From positions 419,396 through 483,395 of the forward strand of contig NZ_JAJBZM010000001.1 of NCBI RefSeq assembly GCF_020567375.1: DNA of 64,000 nt, given 5' to 3'. Position 1 is the first letter of the stretch. Each line of letters opens with the position of its first letter. The position numbers and the translations under genes are program-made. Positions 10,822 to 19,830 of the stretch are shown here, one piece after another. The notes below the pieces were generated by a model. That model ran no database searches, was not told the DNA's origin, and saw nothing but the letters and a program-made list of their open reading frames with translations. The stretch is from Janibacter melonis. Lineage in GTDB: Bacteria > Actinomycetota > Actinomycetes > Actinomycetales > Dermatophilaceae.

Positions 10822-11693
10822 GACCGGTCGTGCTCCTCGCCCACGGCGTCGACCGCCTCGAGGACGGCCTCTCGCAGGGCCGCCTGGGTCCGCGGGGCGC
10901 CCGCGAGCGTCATCGCGCTGCTCGGGTCGCCGCCGTCGAGATCGGTGACCGCCGCCCCGGCCTCGGTGGCGACGAGCCAGCCGGCGGCGAGGTCCCACGG
11001 GTTGAGCCCGCGCTCGTAGTACACGTCGACGGTGCCGTCGGCGACCCGGCACAGGTCGAGCGCGGCGCTGCCCAGGCGGCGGATGTCGCGCACCTGCGGG
11101 AGCAGACGGGCGAGCACCTGCCCCTGCCAGGCGCGTCGGTCGGCCTCGTACCCGAAGCCCGTGGCGCACAGGGCCAGACCCAGCCCCTCCGCCTCGGCGA
11201 CGCGAAGGGGGCGCGGCGCGCCTCCCCCTTCGCTCACGGTCGCGCCCTCGCCGAGGGCGGCGACGTAGGTGCGGCCGGCGACCGGGTCGACGACGGCGCC
11301 CGCGACGGGTCGCCACGCACCCGGCCGGGAGGGGTCGCCGACGACGACCGCGACGGAGACCGCGTAAGCGGCGAGGCCGTAGAGGTAGTTGACGGTGCCG
11401 TCGATGGGGTCGACGACCCAGGTGAGCCCGGAGGTGCCGGCGCTCCCGCCCTCCTCCTCACCGGCGAAGGCGTCCTGCGGCCGACGCTCGCCGAGGAGCG
11501 AGCGCAAGAGGTCCTGGCTGGCCTGGTCCATCACCGTGACGACGTCGGTGAGCGAGGACTTGGTCGTCGCGACACCGAGATCGGCCGGCCGGCGCTGGAC
11601 GATCATCGTCGCGGCCTCCTCGGCGACCTCGCGGGCCACCTCGGCGAGGGCGCGGACATCGGTGCCCTCGGGCAGCGCGGGCGCGGTGCTCAT
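10818..11693 (-). CDS. Inositol monophosphatase family protein
   Basis: A 291-residue member of the Li+-sensitive, Mg2+-dependent phosphatase family. The metal ligands are visible in AGEEEGG, WVVDPIDGTVNY and the C-terminal NPWDLAAGWLVATEAGA. In Actinobacteria these enzymes serve inositol supply for mycothiol and phosphatidylinositol, or act as histidinol-phosphate phosphatases (HisN); the sequence does not decide. It is coupled by ATGA overlaps to ferrochelatase upstream and the DinB-like gene downstream. A loop near residue 160 (SEGGGAPRPLRVAE) is written with rare codons (GAA GGG GGA ... CTT) because it contains an inverted pair of the CGAAGGGGG motif. Confidence 0.88.
   Translation of the reverse strand: MSTAPALPEGTDVRALAEVAREVAEEAATMIVQRRPADLGVATTKSSLTDVVTVMDQASQDLLRSLLGERRPQDAFAGEEEGGSAGTSGLTWVVDPIDGTVNYLYGLAAYAVSVAVVVGDPSRPGAWRPVAGAVVDPVAGRTYVAALGEGATVSEGGGAPRPLRVAEAEGLGLALCATGFGYEADRRAWQGQVLARLLPQVRDIRRLGSAALDLCRVADGTVDVYYERGLNPWDLAAGWLVATEAGAAVTDLDGGDPSSAMTLAGAPRTQAALREAVLEAVDAVGEEHDRS
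11203..11232. repeat. Inverted pair of the CGAAGGGGG motif inside the inositol phosphatase gene
   Basis: CGAAGGGGG at 11203-11211 and CCCCCTTCG at 11224-11232 form a 9-bp stem around a 12-nt loop within coding sequence. The codons used are unusual for this genome. Confidence 0.8.
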
Positions 11694-12793
11694 GCGTGCT
11701 CGCCCACGGCGGGCAGCGCCTCGCGCAGGTTCGGGCAGCAGCCCGGCCGGCACGGCGTGGCCGCCGGCACGAGGCCCGCCCACGCCCGCGGCTCGACGTC
11801 CTCGCCGCGGCGCATCGCCGCCCGCTCCTGCGCGAGGTCGGCCAGACCCTCGACGAAGGCGGGGTGGGTGCCCACGGTCGGCACCCGCACGAGGCGCACG
11901 CCGTGCTCCTTCGCCGTCGCGGCGGCCTCGGTGTCGAGGTCGTAGATGACCTCCATGTGGTCGCTGACGAAGCCGATCGGCACGACGACGACGGTCCGCA
12001 CGCCCTCAGCAGCGAGCTCCTCGATGCGGTCGCCGACGTCGGGCTCGAGCCAGGGCATGCTCGGCGGGCCCGAGCGGGAGCAGAAGGTCAGCTCGCCGGT
12101 GATCTCTTGGCCGAGCTGCTCGCTCGCGTGGTCGCAGATCGCGGCGCCGAGGTCGGCGTGACCGCGCGAGTAGGCCCGCTCCTCGGCGTCGCCGGGGCCG
12201 GAGGTGATGTCCATCGTCTCGGGGATCGAGTGGGTGACGAAGAGCAGGGCGGGCGCCTCGTCGTCCTCGAGCACCTCGCGCAGGGCGGCCGTGACGAGCT
12301 CGGCGTTGGTCTGAGCGAAGCCGGGGTGCTGGCCGTAGGGGCGGACGAACTCGAGGTCGACGTCGAGCCCGTCGACGCGCACGTCGGCGAGGGCCGCGGC
12401 GAGGTCCTCGCGGTAGGAGCGGCACGAGGAGTAGGACTGCCAGGCGCTCGTGCGGATCGCGAGCACGTGTCGGGCGCCCTCGTCGGCGAGCTCGGCGAGG
12501 ACGTCGGCGGTGAAGGGCGGGCTGTGCCGGTTGCCGAGGCGGACCGGCACGTCGATCTCGCGGCGGCGCAGTTCCTCGGTGAGCTCGGCGACGAGACGGC
12601 GACCGTGGTCGTTGATCGGCGATCGGCCGCCGAAGAGGTCGTAGTGCGCGCCGACCTCCCGGAGGCGCTCGTCGGGGATGCCCTTGCCCCCGGTGACACG
12701 GCGCAGGAAGGGCAGGACCTCGTCGGGCCCCTCGGGCCCGCCGAAGGAGTGGAGGATGATCGCGTCGTACGGGGCGATGGCGTCGTGCGGCAT
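11690..12793 (-). CDS. hemH: Ferrochelatase (coproporphyrin III type of Actinobacteria)
   Basis: Inserts Fe2+ into a porphyrin; in Actinobacteria the substrate is normally coproporphyrin III, giving coproheme (CpfC). The 367-residue protein has ILHSFGGPEGPDEVLPFL at the N-terminus, TSAWQSYSSCRSYREDL, and the catalytic-His block VTHSIPETMD, plus VVVPIGFVSDHMEVIYDLD. Cysteines in SSCRSY and the C-terminal CRPGCCPN are consistent with the [2Fe-2S] cluster of actinobacterial enzymes. The ATG at 12793 follows a TACGGT box by 7 nt, so the mRNA may be leaderless. It is first in an operon with the phosphatase and DinB-like genes. Confidence 0.95.
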   Translation of the reverse strand: MPHDAIAPYDAIILHSFGGPEGPDEVLPFLRRVTGGKGIPDERLREVGAHYDLFGGRSPINDHGRRLVAELTEELRRREIDVPVRLGNRHSPPFTADVLAELADEGARHVLAIRTSAWQSYSSCRSYREDLAAALADVRVDGLDVDLEFVRPYGQHPGFAQTNAELVTAALREVLEDDEAPALLFVTHSIPETMDITSGPGDAEERAYSRGHADLGAAICDHASEQLGQEITGELTFCSRSGPPSMPWLEPDVGDRIEELAAEGVRTVVVVPIGFVSDHMEVIYDLDTEAAATAKEHGVRLVRVPTVGTHPAFVEGLADLAQERAAMRRGEDVEPRAWAGLVPAATPCRPGCCPNLREALPAVGEHA

Positions 12794-12800
12794 GGAGCCA

Positions 12801-12806
12801 ACCGTA
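12801..12806 (-). promoter_or_regulatory. -10 box for a probable leaderless hemH transcript
   Basis: TACGGT on the minus strand ends 7 nt before the ATG at 12793, with no ribosome binding site in between. Confidence 0.5.
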
Positions 12807-12887
12807 GTCGCGCGGCGTGGTGGCCCCGCCGCACGGGACGGGGGTGGCAGAGTCGCACCCGACCCCCGAAGAGCTGAGAGGACAGTC

Positions 12888-14186
12888 ATGCGAGACCTTC
12901 GACTGATCGGCGTGCACGGCGACGGTGAGCACCTCGTCGTCGCCGACGGCGACGGCCAGGAGTACCGCGTCCGCATCGACGACCAGCTGCGCGCCGCCGT
13001 GCGCCGCGATCGTCCGCGCCTCGGGCAGCTGCAGATCGAGATGGACAGCACCGTGCGCCCGCGCGAGGTGCAGGCGATGATCCGCGCCGGGGCCTCCAGC
13101 GAGGAGGTCGCGGCCCGCACGGGCTGGAGCATGGAGAAGATCGCCCGCTTCGAGGGCCCGGTGCTCGACGAGCGCCAGCACGTCGCGAGCGCCGCCCAGC
13201 GGGTGCGCGTGCGCGGCCAGGGCTCGGGGTCCGACGAGACCCTCGGCGGCCGGGCTGCCTCGCGGCTGGCGTCGCGCGGCGTGCCGGAGGAGGCCGTCCT
13301 GTGGGACTCCTCGCGTGACGCCGAGGGGCAGTGGAGCGTCACCGTGACCTTCGCGGCAGGGGGCAAGGAGCGCACCGCGCGCTGGTGGTTCGACCGGGCC
13401 GGCATGAGCGTCGTCGCCGCCAACGACGAGGCGCGCTGGCTCTCCGAGGCCGACGCCGCCGAGAGCGCCGTGCCGACCCCCCACCGGCCGACCGCCGTCT
13501 TCGACGTCGAGGCCCAGGAGCGACGCGAGCCCGACGAGCTCATGGCCTCGATGCGCGAGGCGGCCCGTGGCCGCCGTCGTGGCCGTCGCCGCCCGAACCA
13601 CGTCGAGCCCCCGCTCCCCCTCGAGGGCGACGAGGCCGGCACCCCGCTGCCGACCGAGCTCCCGCCCGGGGCGAAGGGGGTCCACCCCCGTGACGAGGAT
13701 CGTGCGGCTGCGGCCGCCGAGCCGGTCGAGGTCGTGGAGCCGCAGGACACCACCGGCCCCCAGCAGAGCGAGCAGCTGCTCGAGGTCGAGCCGGTCGTCG
13801 AGCCGGCCGAGCCGGGCGTCGAGGACGGCGGGGCACCTCCCGCCGACGCGCCGGCGCAGGCCGACGTCCTCGAGGACACGACGCCCGAGCCGGTCGGCGA
13901 GGACGCCGACGAGGAGCCCGAGACCCCGGAGGCCGAGACATCTCGACCCGAGGCACCGCAGCCCGAGGCCTCGGCGGCCGCGGGTCCGGACGAGGCAGAC
14001 GTCGAGGTGGGCGCACCGGAGGATGCCGAGACGACCCCCCAGCCCGACCCGGACCCCGAGCCCGAGCCCGACCCGGCCCCCGAGGCCCCTGCTGCCGGGC
14101 CCAAGAGCTCCGGCGGTCGCCGCAAGGGTCGCGCCAGCGTCCCGAGCTGGGACGACGTGATGTTCGGCGCCAAGCGCGGCGAGTGA
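12888..14186 (+). CDS. sepH: Cell division protein SepH (DUF3071)
   Basis: SepH stimulates FtsZ assembly at septation in Streptomyces and mycobacteria. The 432-residue protein begins MRDLRLIGVHGDGEHLVV, has a helix-turn-helix-containing DUF3071 domain over about residues 1-170 (PREVQAMIRAGASSEEVAAR, then TGWSMEKIARFEGPVL), and a second conserved patch around WWFDRAGMSVVAANDEARWL. Residues 235-400 are a disordered acidic, Pro-rich tail, and the end RKGRASVPSWDDVMFGAK is the conserved C-terminal peptide. The ATG has GAGAGGACAGTC upstream. Identity is secure. Confidence 0.94.
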   Translation: MRDLRLIGVHGDGEHLVVADGDGQEYRVRIDDQLRAAVRRDRPRLGQLQIEMDSTVRPREVQAMIRAGASSEEVAARTGWSMEKIARFEGPVLDERQHVASAAQRVRVRGQGSGSDETLGGRAASRLASRGVPEEAVLWDSSRDAEGQWSVTVTFAAGGKERTARWWFDRAGMSVVAANDEARWLSEADAAESAVPTPHRPTAVFDVEAQERREPDELMASMREAARGRRRGRRRPNHVEPPLPLEGDEAGTPLPTELPPGAKGVHPRDEDRAAAAAEPVEVVEPQDTTGPQQSEQLLEVEPVVEPAEPGVEDGGAPPADAPAQADVLEDTTPEPVGEDADEEPETPEAETSRPEAPQPEASAAAGPDEADVEVGAPEDAETTPQPDPDPEPEPDPAPEAPAAGPKSSGGRRKGRASVPSWDDVMFGAKRGE

Positions 14187-14190
14187 CCCG

Positions 14191-14586
14191 GTGACCGCTG
14201 CAGCCACGACGGCTGCGCTCGTCCTCGAGACCGATCTCACCGCGCTGGTCTGGGGCGTGCGCATCATGCTCGTCGTCTTCAGCCTGGGCCTCGGGCTCGT
14301 GCTCGTCGGAGTGCCCGTCGTCTTCTTCCGCCCGGTCCTCACCGAGCTGCTGCGGGCACGCGCCCTCGGCGACCCGTGGGCCCCCTTCGCCCCCGACGGG
14401 GCGGGCCGCTACGGGCCGCTCGCGCAGAACCGCCACTGGGCGGTCATGCGCGCCCCGGCCCGCCGCACGACCGCCGGGCTCGCCTGGCGGTGGGGCTGGT
14501 GGGTCGTCTCCGCCGTCGTCCTCGTCGGCGGGGGCCTCGAGGGCTTCGTCAGCTTCATGAGGCTCGTCGTCACCTTCTGGATCTGA
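14191..14586 (+). CDS. Small membrane protein of unknown function
   Basis: A 131-residue protein with hydrophobic segments at about 22-48 (VRIMLVVFSLGLGLVLVGVP) and 101-130. Between them is a soluble loop rich in Arg, Pro and Gly. It starts with GTG 4 nt after the sepH stop, so it is co-transcribed with sepH and could be an envelope partner, though I recognise no family. No catalytic motif is present. Confidence 0.7.
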   Translation: MTAAATTAALVLETDLTALVWGVRIMLVVFSLGLGLVLVGVPVVFFRPVLTELLRARALGDPWAPFAPDGAGRYGPLAQNRHWAVMRAPARRTTAGLAWRWGWWVVSAVVLVGGGLEGFVSFMRLVVTFWI

Positions 14587-14635
14587 TCGACCCCGCCCCG
14601 GGCCGGCACCGCCTCTGCGGCGACCTCAGGGGCCC

Positions 14636-15310
14636 TCAGGCGCGCGGCGGCACCGGGCAGGCGTCGAGGTCGAAGGGGAGGACGTCGGCCGAGAGCGCGG
14701 CGGCGTGGGCCGCGTGCGAGCTCATCCGGCGCATGTGGTGACGACGGCAGAGCACCTCGTACTCGACCTCCTGGGTCCCGTCGGTCGTGTCACCGACGAC
14801 GACCTGCTCGCCCTCGACGACCATCGAGCCGTCGACGACGCGGGCGTTGTGGGTGGCCCGGGCACCGCACCAGCACAGCGCGGCGACCTGGAGGACCTGG
14901 GTGCGGTCGGCGAGCTCGACGAGCCGTTGCGACCCCGGGAAGAGCTGGGTGCGGAAGTCGGCCATGATGCCGAAGGCGTAGACCTCGATGTCGAGCTCGT
15001 CGACGACGCGGGCGAGCTGCTCGACCTGGGCCGGTGAGTAGAACTGCGCCTCGTCGCAGATGAGGTAGTCGACCTTGCCCCCGCTCGTCAGCTGGGCGAC
15101 GACGACCTCCCAGAAGTCGAGCTCCTCGTGGACCTCGACGGCGCCGGTCGACAGGCCGAGGCGCGAGGACAGCACCGAGTCGCCGGCCCGGTCGAGCCGG
15201 GTGAAGATCAGACCCTCGCGGCCGCGGGCGCGGTGGTTGTGGTCCATCTGGAGGGCGAGGGTGGACTTGCCGCAGTCCATGGTGCCGGAGAAGAAGACGA
15301 GCTCAGCCAC
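14636..15310 (-). CDS. tdk: Thymidine kinase (type II, zinc-containing)
   Basis: Phosphorylates thymidine with ATP for dTTP salvage. The 224-residue protein has the P-loop SGTMDCGKSTLALQ, the DEAQFYSPAQVEQL Walker B-like block with catalytic Glu, the lasso region and zinc ligands in ALCWCGARATHNAR and CRRHH. The GTG start at 15310 fits the conserved N-terminus (VAELVFFSG). It follows the phosphodiesterase-type gene by 11 nt and is the last gene of a DUF5998-phosphodiesterase-tdk operon. Confidence 0.95.
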   Translation of the reverse strand: MAELVFFSGTMDCGKSTLALQMDHNHRARGREGLIFTRLDRAGDSVLSSRLGLSTGAVEVHEELDFWEVVVAQLTSGGKVDYLICDEAQFYSPAQVEQLARVVDELDIEVYAFGIMADFRTQLFPGSQRLVELADRTQVLQVAALCWCGARATHNARVVDGSMVVEGEQVVVGDTTDGTQEVEYEVLCRRHHMRRMSSHAAHAAALSADVLPFDLDACPVPPRA

Positions 15311-15321
15311 GGTCGGACAGC

Positions 15322-16470
15322 CTAGGCCCGTCGCGCCGGCGCGCAGAGCCACGGCACGGCGACCTCGTCGAGGGTGACCGACCCGTGCAGGCCGACGAGG
15401 GCCAGCAGCTCGGGACGGTGACGGCGGGAGTCCCCCACGGCGAGCTCGCCGGTCATCGTCGCGACCACCTCGCCGATCCGGGGCCGCACGCGGTCCTCGA
15501 CGGGGCCGAACCACCCGGCCGAGACGGCCTCGTCGCGGGTGACGACGACGGCGTCCTCTCCCAGCCGTCCCCGCCATGCCGCGAGGACGTCGTCGACGGC
15601 GCCGGGCAGGCAGTGCAGCTGCACCGAGCGCGGCTCGCCGGACACCTCGGCCACCCCGGCCGCGAGATCGGGCTCGTGGGCGACGTCGAGACGGCGGTCC
15701 ATCGCGACGTCGACCATGCCGTGGTCGGCGGTGACGTGCAGCGCGCAGTCGGGCGGCAGCGAGGCGGCGAGCCGCCGCAGCTCGGCGTCGACCGCCTCGA
15801 GCTCCTCGCCCCACTGCCACGAGCCGCAGCCGTGCACGTGCCCGACCTTGTCGAGGTCGCCCCAGTAGAGGTAGACGAGGGCTCGCGGGCGGGTGCGCAG
15901 CGCCGCGAGGGTCGCGTCGACCCGTTGCGCGAGGCTGGAGGCGGCGACGAAGCGGCCGCCGCGCAGGGCGGCCTCGGTGAGGCCGGAGCCGTCGAAGAAG
16001 CCCGGCCCGACGCGGACCGCCTCGACCCCGGCCGCCGACGCGGCCTCGAAGACGGTCGGGTGCGGCTGCCAGGCGCGAGGGGCCGGGCCGTCCTCCCAGG
16101 ACAGCTCGTTGAAGGCGCGCCCCGTCGCCGGGTCGTACGCCTCGTAGCCGACGAGGCCGTGCTCCCCCGCGAGCCGGCCGGTGCCGAAGGTCGCCATCGA
16201 CGTCGCGGTCGTCGAGGGGAAGCCGCAGGCCACCGAGCGCGAGCCGGGCGCCGCGGCGAGCCCGCGCAGGTAGGGGGCATGACCTCCCCGCCGGGCGAGG
16301 AGCTCGGCGCCGAGCCCGTCGACGAGCACGACGACGGCGCGCCGTGCGGGCTCGAGCACCCGGTCACCGGGGCGGGCGAGCCCGGCGACCCCGAGGCTCG
16401 TCGCGACGCTGGGCAGCAGGCGGTCGAGCAGACCGTCGCCGACGACCGGCAGGGCCGGGGCGGGGGGCAC
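15322..16470 (-). CDS. Alkaline phosphatase superfamily nucleotide pyrophosphatase/phosphodiesterase
   Basis: A 382-residue enzyme with the superfamily metal motifs VVVLVDGLGAELL (metal Asp), FPSTTATSMATFGTG (nucleophile Thr), YLYWGDLDKVGHVHG and VTADHGMVDV. These match nucleotide pyrophosphatase/phosphodiesterases of the AP superfamily common in Actinobacteria. There is no signal peptide, so it is probably cytoplasmic. The GTG at 16470 lies 2 nt after the DUF5998 stop. The natural substrate is unknown. Confidence 0.87.
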   Translation of the reverse strand: MPPAPALPVVGDGLLDRLLPSVATSLGVAGLARPGDRVLEPARRAVVVLVDGLGAELLARRGGHAPYLRGLAAAPGSRSVACGFPSTTATSMATFGTGRLAGEHGLVGYEAYDPATGRAFNELSWEDGPAPRAWQPHPTVFEAASAAGVEAVRVGPGFFDGSGLTEAALRGGRFVAASSLAQRVDATLAALRTRPRALVYLYWGDLDKVGHVHGCGSWQWGEELEAVDAELRRLAASLPPDCALHVTADHGMVDVAMDRRLDVAHEPDLAAGVAEVSGEPRSVQLHCLPGAVDDVLAAWRGRLGEDAVVVTRDEAVSAGWFGPVEDRVRPRIGEVVATMTGELAVGDSRRHRPELLALVGLHGSVTLDEVAVPWLCAPARRA

Positions 16471-16472
16471 GC

Positions 16473-17069
16473 TCAGACGCCGACGCGAGCCGAGAGATCC
16501 CGGGCGAAGGTCACCGCGGCGTCGAGCGCGCCGCTGCCCTCGGCCTCGGCGCTGATGCGCAGCGAGATGTCGTCCGCGGCGATCGTGCCCTCGTATCCGT
16601 GGTCGGCGTCGCACGAGGGGTCCGCGCACACGGCGGGGAGCAGGTCGACCCGGCTCACGGTGCCCCACCCGACGGTGAGGGTGAGCTCGCGCCCGAGGGA
16701 CCCGGGCACGTACTCGCTCGGCTTGGGCACGACGTGCGTGAGCATGACCCCGCGCACGGCGCGAAGGGGGATGCACTCGGTCGTCGCGGTCGCGACGTCC
16801 TCGCGCGAGGTCTCGTCGTCGGGGAAGTCGTCGGCGTGGGCGATGACGAGGCGGGTGCTCGTCGTCACCAGCGCGGTGATGTGCCGGCGCACCGACTCCT
16901 GGTCGAAGGTCGTCTCCTGGTGCACGAGGTGGGAGATGACCTCCTCCTCGCCGACGGCGGCGCGGATGATGTCGGCGACGAGGTCGGGGTAGTACCCGGC
17001 CCGCGCGATCGCGTCGAGGAGGGGGGACGGCAGGACGATCCTGGTGAGATCGGTGGGCACCTGGGACAT
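16473..17069 (-). CDS. DUF5998 family protein
   Basis: A 198-residue soluble protein containing IVLPSPLLDAIARAGYYPDLV, the typical opening of DUF5998, and a later PSCDADHGYEGTIAADDISLR block. The family is widespread in Actinobacteria beside tdk and a phosphodiesterase, as here, and has no assigned role. The ATG at 17069 is preferred; CAGAAT ends 7 nt upstream and could serve a leaderless transcript. An ATG at 17078 in frame is the alternative. It leads the three-gene operon. Confidence 0.82.
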   Translation of the reverse strand: MSQVPTDLTRIVLPSPLLDAIARAGYYPDLVADIIRAAVGEEEVISHLVHQETTFDQESVRRHITALVTTSTRLVIAHADDFPDDETSREDVATATTECIPLRAVRGVMLTHVVPKPSEYVPGSLGRELTLTVGWGTVSRVDLLPAVCADPSCDADHGYEGTIAADDISLRISAEAEGSGALDAAVTFARDLSARVGV

Positions 17070-17118
17070 GACCCCCATTCTGCCGCAGGGCGAGGACACC
17101 CCGGACCACCCGCAGGGC

Positions 17119-19788
17119 TCAGGTCATCGCCCGGCGACCGGGGTCCTTGCGGCGCAGCGGCGGGGCGAGGTGGATCTGGGCCCCGAGGACGCTCGCCCCC
17201 TTGCCGTGGGCCATCACCGGGTCGAGGACGACGGAGGCGATCTCGACGAAGTCCTCGGACATGAGCGACAGCCGCCCGAGGACGTCCTCGAGCGCGGCCC
17301 GGTCGACCGGGGTCGCGCCCTTGTGACCGTGCAGGAGGGGCGCGAGCTTGATGTCGTCGACGATCTCGCGCACGTCGACGTCGGTGAGCGGCGGGATGCG
17401 GTAGGCGATGTCGTCGAGCAGCTCGGTCGGCGCACCGGCGAGGCTGAAGGAGATGACCGGGCCGAAGAGCGGGTCCTCCACGGTCCCGAGGACGCACGAC
17501 GTGCCCTGCGGCGCCATCCGCTGGACGACGAAGTAGTTCGCGTCGAGCGGGGCCAGCCGGGCGTCCATCGCCTCGAAGGCCGCCCGCACGTGCTCCGGCT
17601 CGGTGAGGTCGACACGCACGGCGTCGAGCAGCGAGTGCCCGCGCACCAGGGGCGAGAGCGACTTGAGCACGACCGGGTGGCCGACCTCCGCGGCGGCGGC
17701 GACCGCCTCGTCGGCGCTCGCGACCTCGATGCGACGCCACAGGTCGATGCCGTAGGCGGCGAGCAGGTCGTGCGACTCGTCGTCGGTGAGGGCGCGCCCC
17801 TCCGGGTACTCGGCGAGCACCGAGTCGACGAGCTCTCGGGCGGCGGTGCGGCGCACCCCGTCGCGCACGACGGGCTCGCCCTTGTCCTTGGTGCGCCACC
17901 GGCCGTACTGCGTGGCCAGGCCGAGCGCGCGGATGGCGTCCTCGGGCATCGCGTACAGCGGCACCGCCTCGCGCGGCACGTCCCCCGAGCTCGCGCCGGG
18001 GTCCTCGGCGACGAGCGACCCGGTGTCGACGCCCCGCATGCCGAGGAGGTTGCCGACGCAGGGCTTGCTCGAGCGCTTCGCCGCGTAGCGCACGGCCTCG
18101 ACGACGTCGTGCTCGACGGCGCCGATCGGAGGGATGAAGGACACGACGACGCTGTCGACCTGCTCGTCGGCGAAGGCGGCGTCGACCGCGGCCCGGAACT
18201 CCGAGGGCGTGGCCTCCGTGCGCACCGACACCGGCCCGTGGGTGACCTCGAGCCCCCACGCCGCGGCGCTGCCGGCGCTGATCGTGCCGAGCTGGTGGGA
18301 GTTGGAGACGATGGCCACCCGGTTGCCCTCGGGCAGCGGCTGGTGCAGGAGCAGCTGGGCGGCGTCGAACATCTGGTGGACGTTCTCGACGTGGATGACA
18401 CCGGCCTGCGCCATGATCGCGCGGAAGGCGTGGGGGCGCACGGTCGTGGAGCGCACCCGGTGGCCCGGCACCTCCTCCATCGGCGACTTCACGACGATGA
18501 CCGGCTTGGTCATCGCGAGCGCCCGGGCGATCCGCGAGAACTTGCGCGGGTTGCCCATCGACTCGAGGTAGAGACCGACGGCGTGCGTGCTGTCGTCGTC
18601 GACCCAGTACTGCATGACGTCGTTGCCGGAGACGTCGACGCGGTTGCCCGCGGAGAGGAAGACCGAGACCCCGAGGTTGCGTCGGGCGGCGGAGTCGAGG
18701 TTCGCGACCGCGAGGGCACCGCTCTGCGAGTACAGCCCGAGGTGACCGGCGGGCGGGGTCGTCGGGCTGAGGCTGGCGTTGAGTCGGACCGCCTCGTCGT
18801 TGTTGAGGATGCCGAAGGAGTTCGGCCCGATGACGCGCATGCCGTTGTCGCGCGCGACGCGCAGCACCCGCTGCTGCAGCGCCGTGCCCTCCTCGCCCTC
18901 CTCCGCGAAGCCCGAGGAGATGACGAGGAGGCCGCGGACCCCCTTCGCCGCGCACTCCTCGACGACCCCGGGCACGGCGCTCGCCGGCACGGCGACGACG
19001 GCGAGGTCGACGGCCTCGGGCAGGTCGGTGATGCTCGGGTAGGCGGGCACCCCGAGCAGGCGGTCGGCCTCGGGGTTCACGGGGTAGACCTCGCCGGTGA
19101 AGCCGCCGTCGAGGACGTGCCGCATCACCTGGTGGCCGATCGCGCGCTCGCGCCGGCTCACGCCGACGACGGCGATGCTGCGCGGGTGGAGCAGGGCCGA
19201 CACGCTCTCTGCCTCGGCGCGGTGCTCGCGGGCGAAGCGCACCGACAACGACTGCGCGGTCGGCTCGATGTCGAAGTGGAGCATGACGACGCCGTCCTCG
19301 AAGCGTCGGCTCACCTCGTACCCGGCGTCGGAGAAGACGGAGAGCATCTTGCGGTTCTGCGGGAGCACCTCCGCCTCGAAGCGGGTGATGTCGTGCTCCT
19401 GGGCGATCGCCGCGAGGTGCTCGAGGAGCACCGAGCCGATGCCCTTGCCCTGGTAGTGGTCGCTGATGTTGAAGGCGACCTCGGCGCTCGTCGGCGCGAT
19501 CCGGTCGTAGCGGCCGATCCCGATGATCTCGTCGCGGATGAGCGCGACGAGCGCCATCCGGTCGACGTAGTCGACATTCGTGAAGCGCTCGACGTCGCGC
19601 TCGCTCAGCCGCCGGATCGGCGCGAAGAAGCGCAGGTAGATCGACTCCTCGGACTGCCCCGCGTGGAAGCGGTGGATGCCCTCGGCGTCGCTCGGACGGA
19701 TGGGTCGCAGCCGGGCGACGGTGCCGTCGCGCAGCACGACGTCAGCCTCGGCCAGATGGGGGTACCCCGGTGGGAGCGCCTCGCTCAT
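17119..19788 (-). CDS. Pat-type protein lysine acetyltransferase: GNAT fused to NDP-forming acyl-CoA synthetase
   Basis: An 889-residue fusion. Residues about 18-185 form a GNAT acetyltransferase (VAFNISDHYQGKGIGSVLLE is the acetyl-CoA loop); residues 205-660 form the CoA-binding/ligase-like part (HPRSIAVVGVSRRERAIG); the rest is an ATP-grasp domain. Such proteins (Pat/PatZ) acetylate enzymes such as acetyl-CoA synthetase. The catalytic phospho-histidine region of true ADP-forming acyl-CoA synthetases, normally SHTGSL, reads RSTTVRPH here, so ligase activity is probably lost and the domain is regulatory. The ATG at 19788 opens MSEALPPGYPHL. It is transcribed alone. Confidence 0.88.
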   Translation of the reverse strand: MSEALPPGYPHLAEADVVLRDGTVARLRPIRPSDAEGIHRFHAGQSEESIYLRFFAPIRRLSERDVERFTNVDYVDRMALVALIRDEIIGIGRYDRIAPTSAEVAFNISDHYQGKGIGSVLLEHLAAIAQEHDITRFEAEVLPQNRKMLSVFSDAGYEVSRRFEDGVVMLHFDIEPTAQSLSVRFAREHRAEAESVSALLHPRSIAVVGVSRRERAIGHQVMRHVLDGGFTGEVYPVNPEADRLLGVPAYPSITDLPEAVDLAVVAVPASAVPGVVEECAAKGVRGLLVISSGFAEEGEEGTALQQRVLRVARDNGMRVIGPNSFGILNNDEAVRLNASLSPTTPPAGHLGLYSQSGALAVANLDSAARRNLGVSVFLSAGNRVDVSGNDVMQYWVDDDSTHAVGLYLESMGNPRKFSRIARALAMTKPVIVVKSPMEEVPGHRVRSTTVRPHAFRAIMAQAGVIHVENVHQMFDAAQLLLHQPLPEGNRVAIVSNSHQLGTISAGSAAAWGLEVTHGPVSVRTEATPSEFRAAVDAAFADEQVDSVVVSFIPPIGAVEHDVVEAVRYAAKRSSKPCVGNLLGMRGVDTGSLVAEDPGASSGDVPREAVPLYAMPEDAIRALGLATQYGRWRTKDKGEPVVRDGVRRTAARELVDSVLAEYPEGRALTDDESHDLLAAYGIDLWRRIEVASADEAVAAAAEVGHPVVLKSLSPLVRGHSLLDAVRVDLTEPEHVRAAFEAMDARLAPLDANYFVVQRMAPQGTSCVLGTVEDPLFGPVISFSLAGAPTELLDDIAYRIPPLTDVDVREIVDDIKLAPLLHGHKGATPVDRAALEDVLGRLSLMSEDFVEIASVVLDPVMAHGKGASVLGAQIHLAPPLRRKDPGRRAMT

Positions 19789-19830
19789 GCGTCCGATCCT
19801 GCCATGCCCCTCGCCCGTCGAGCGCGACGC

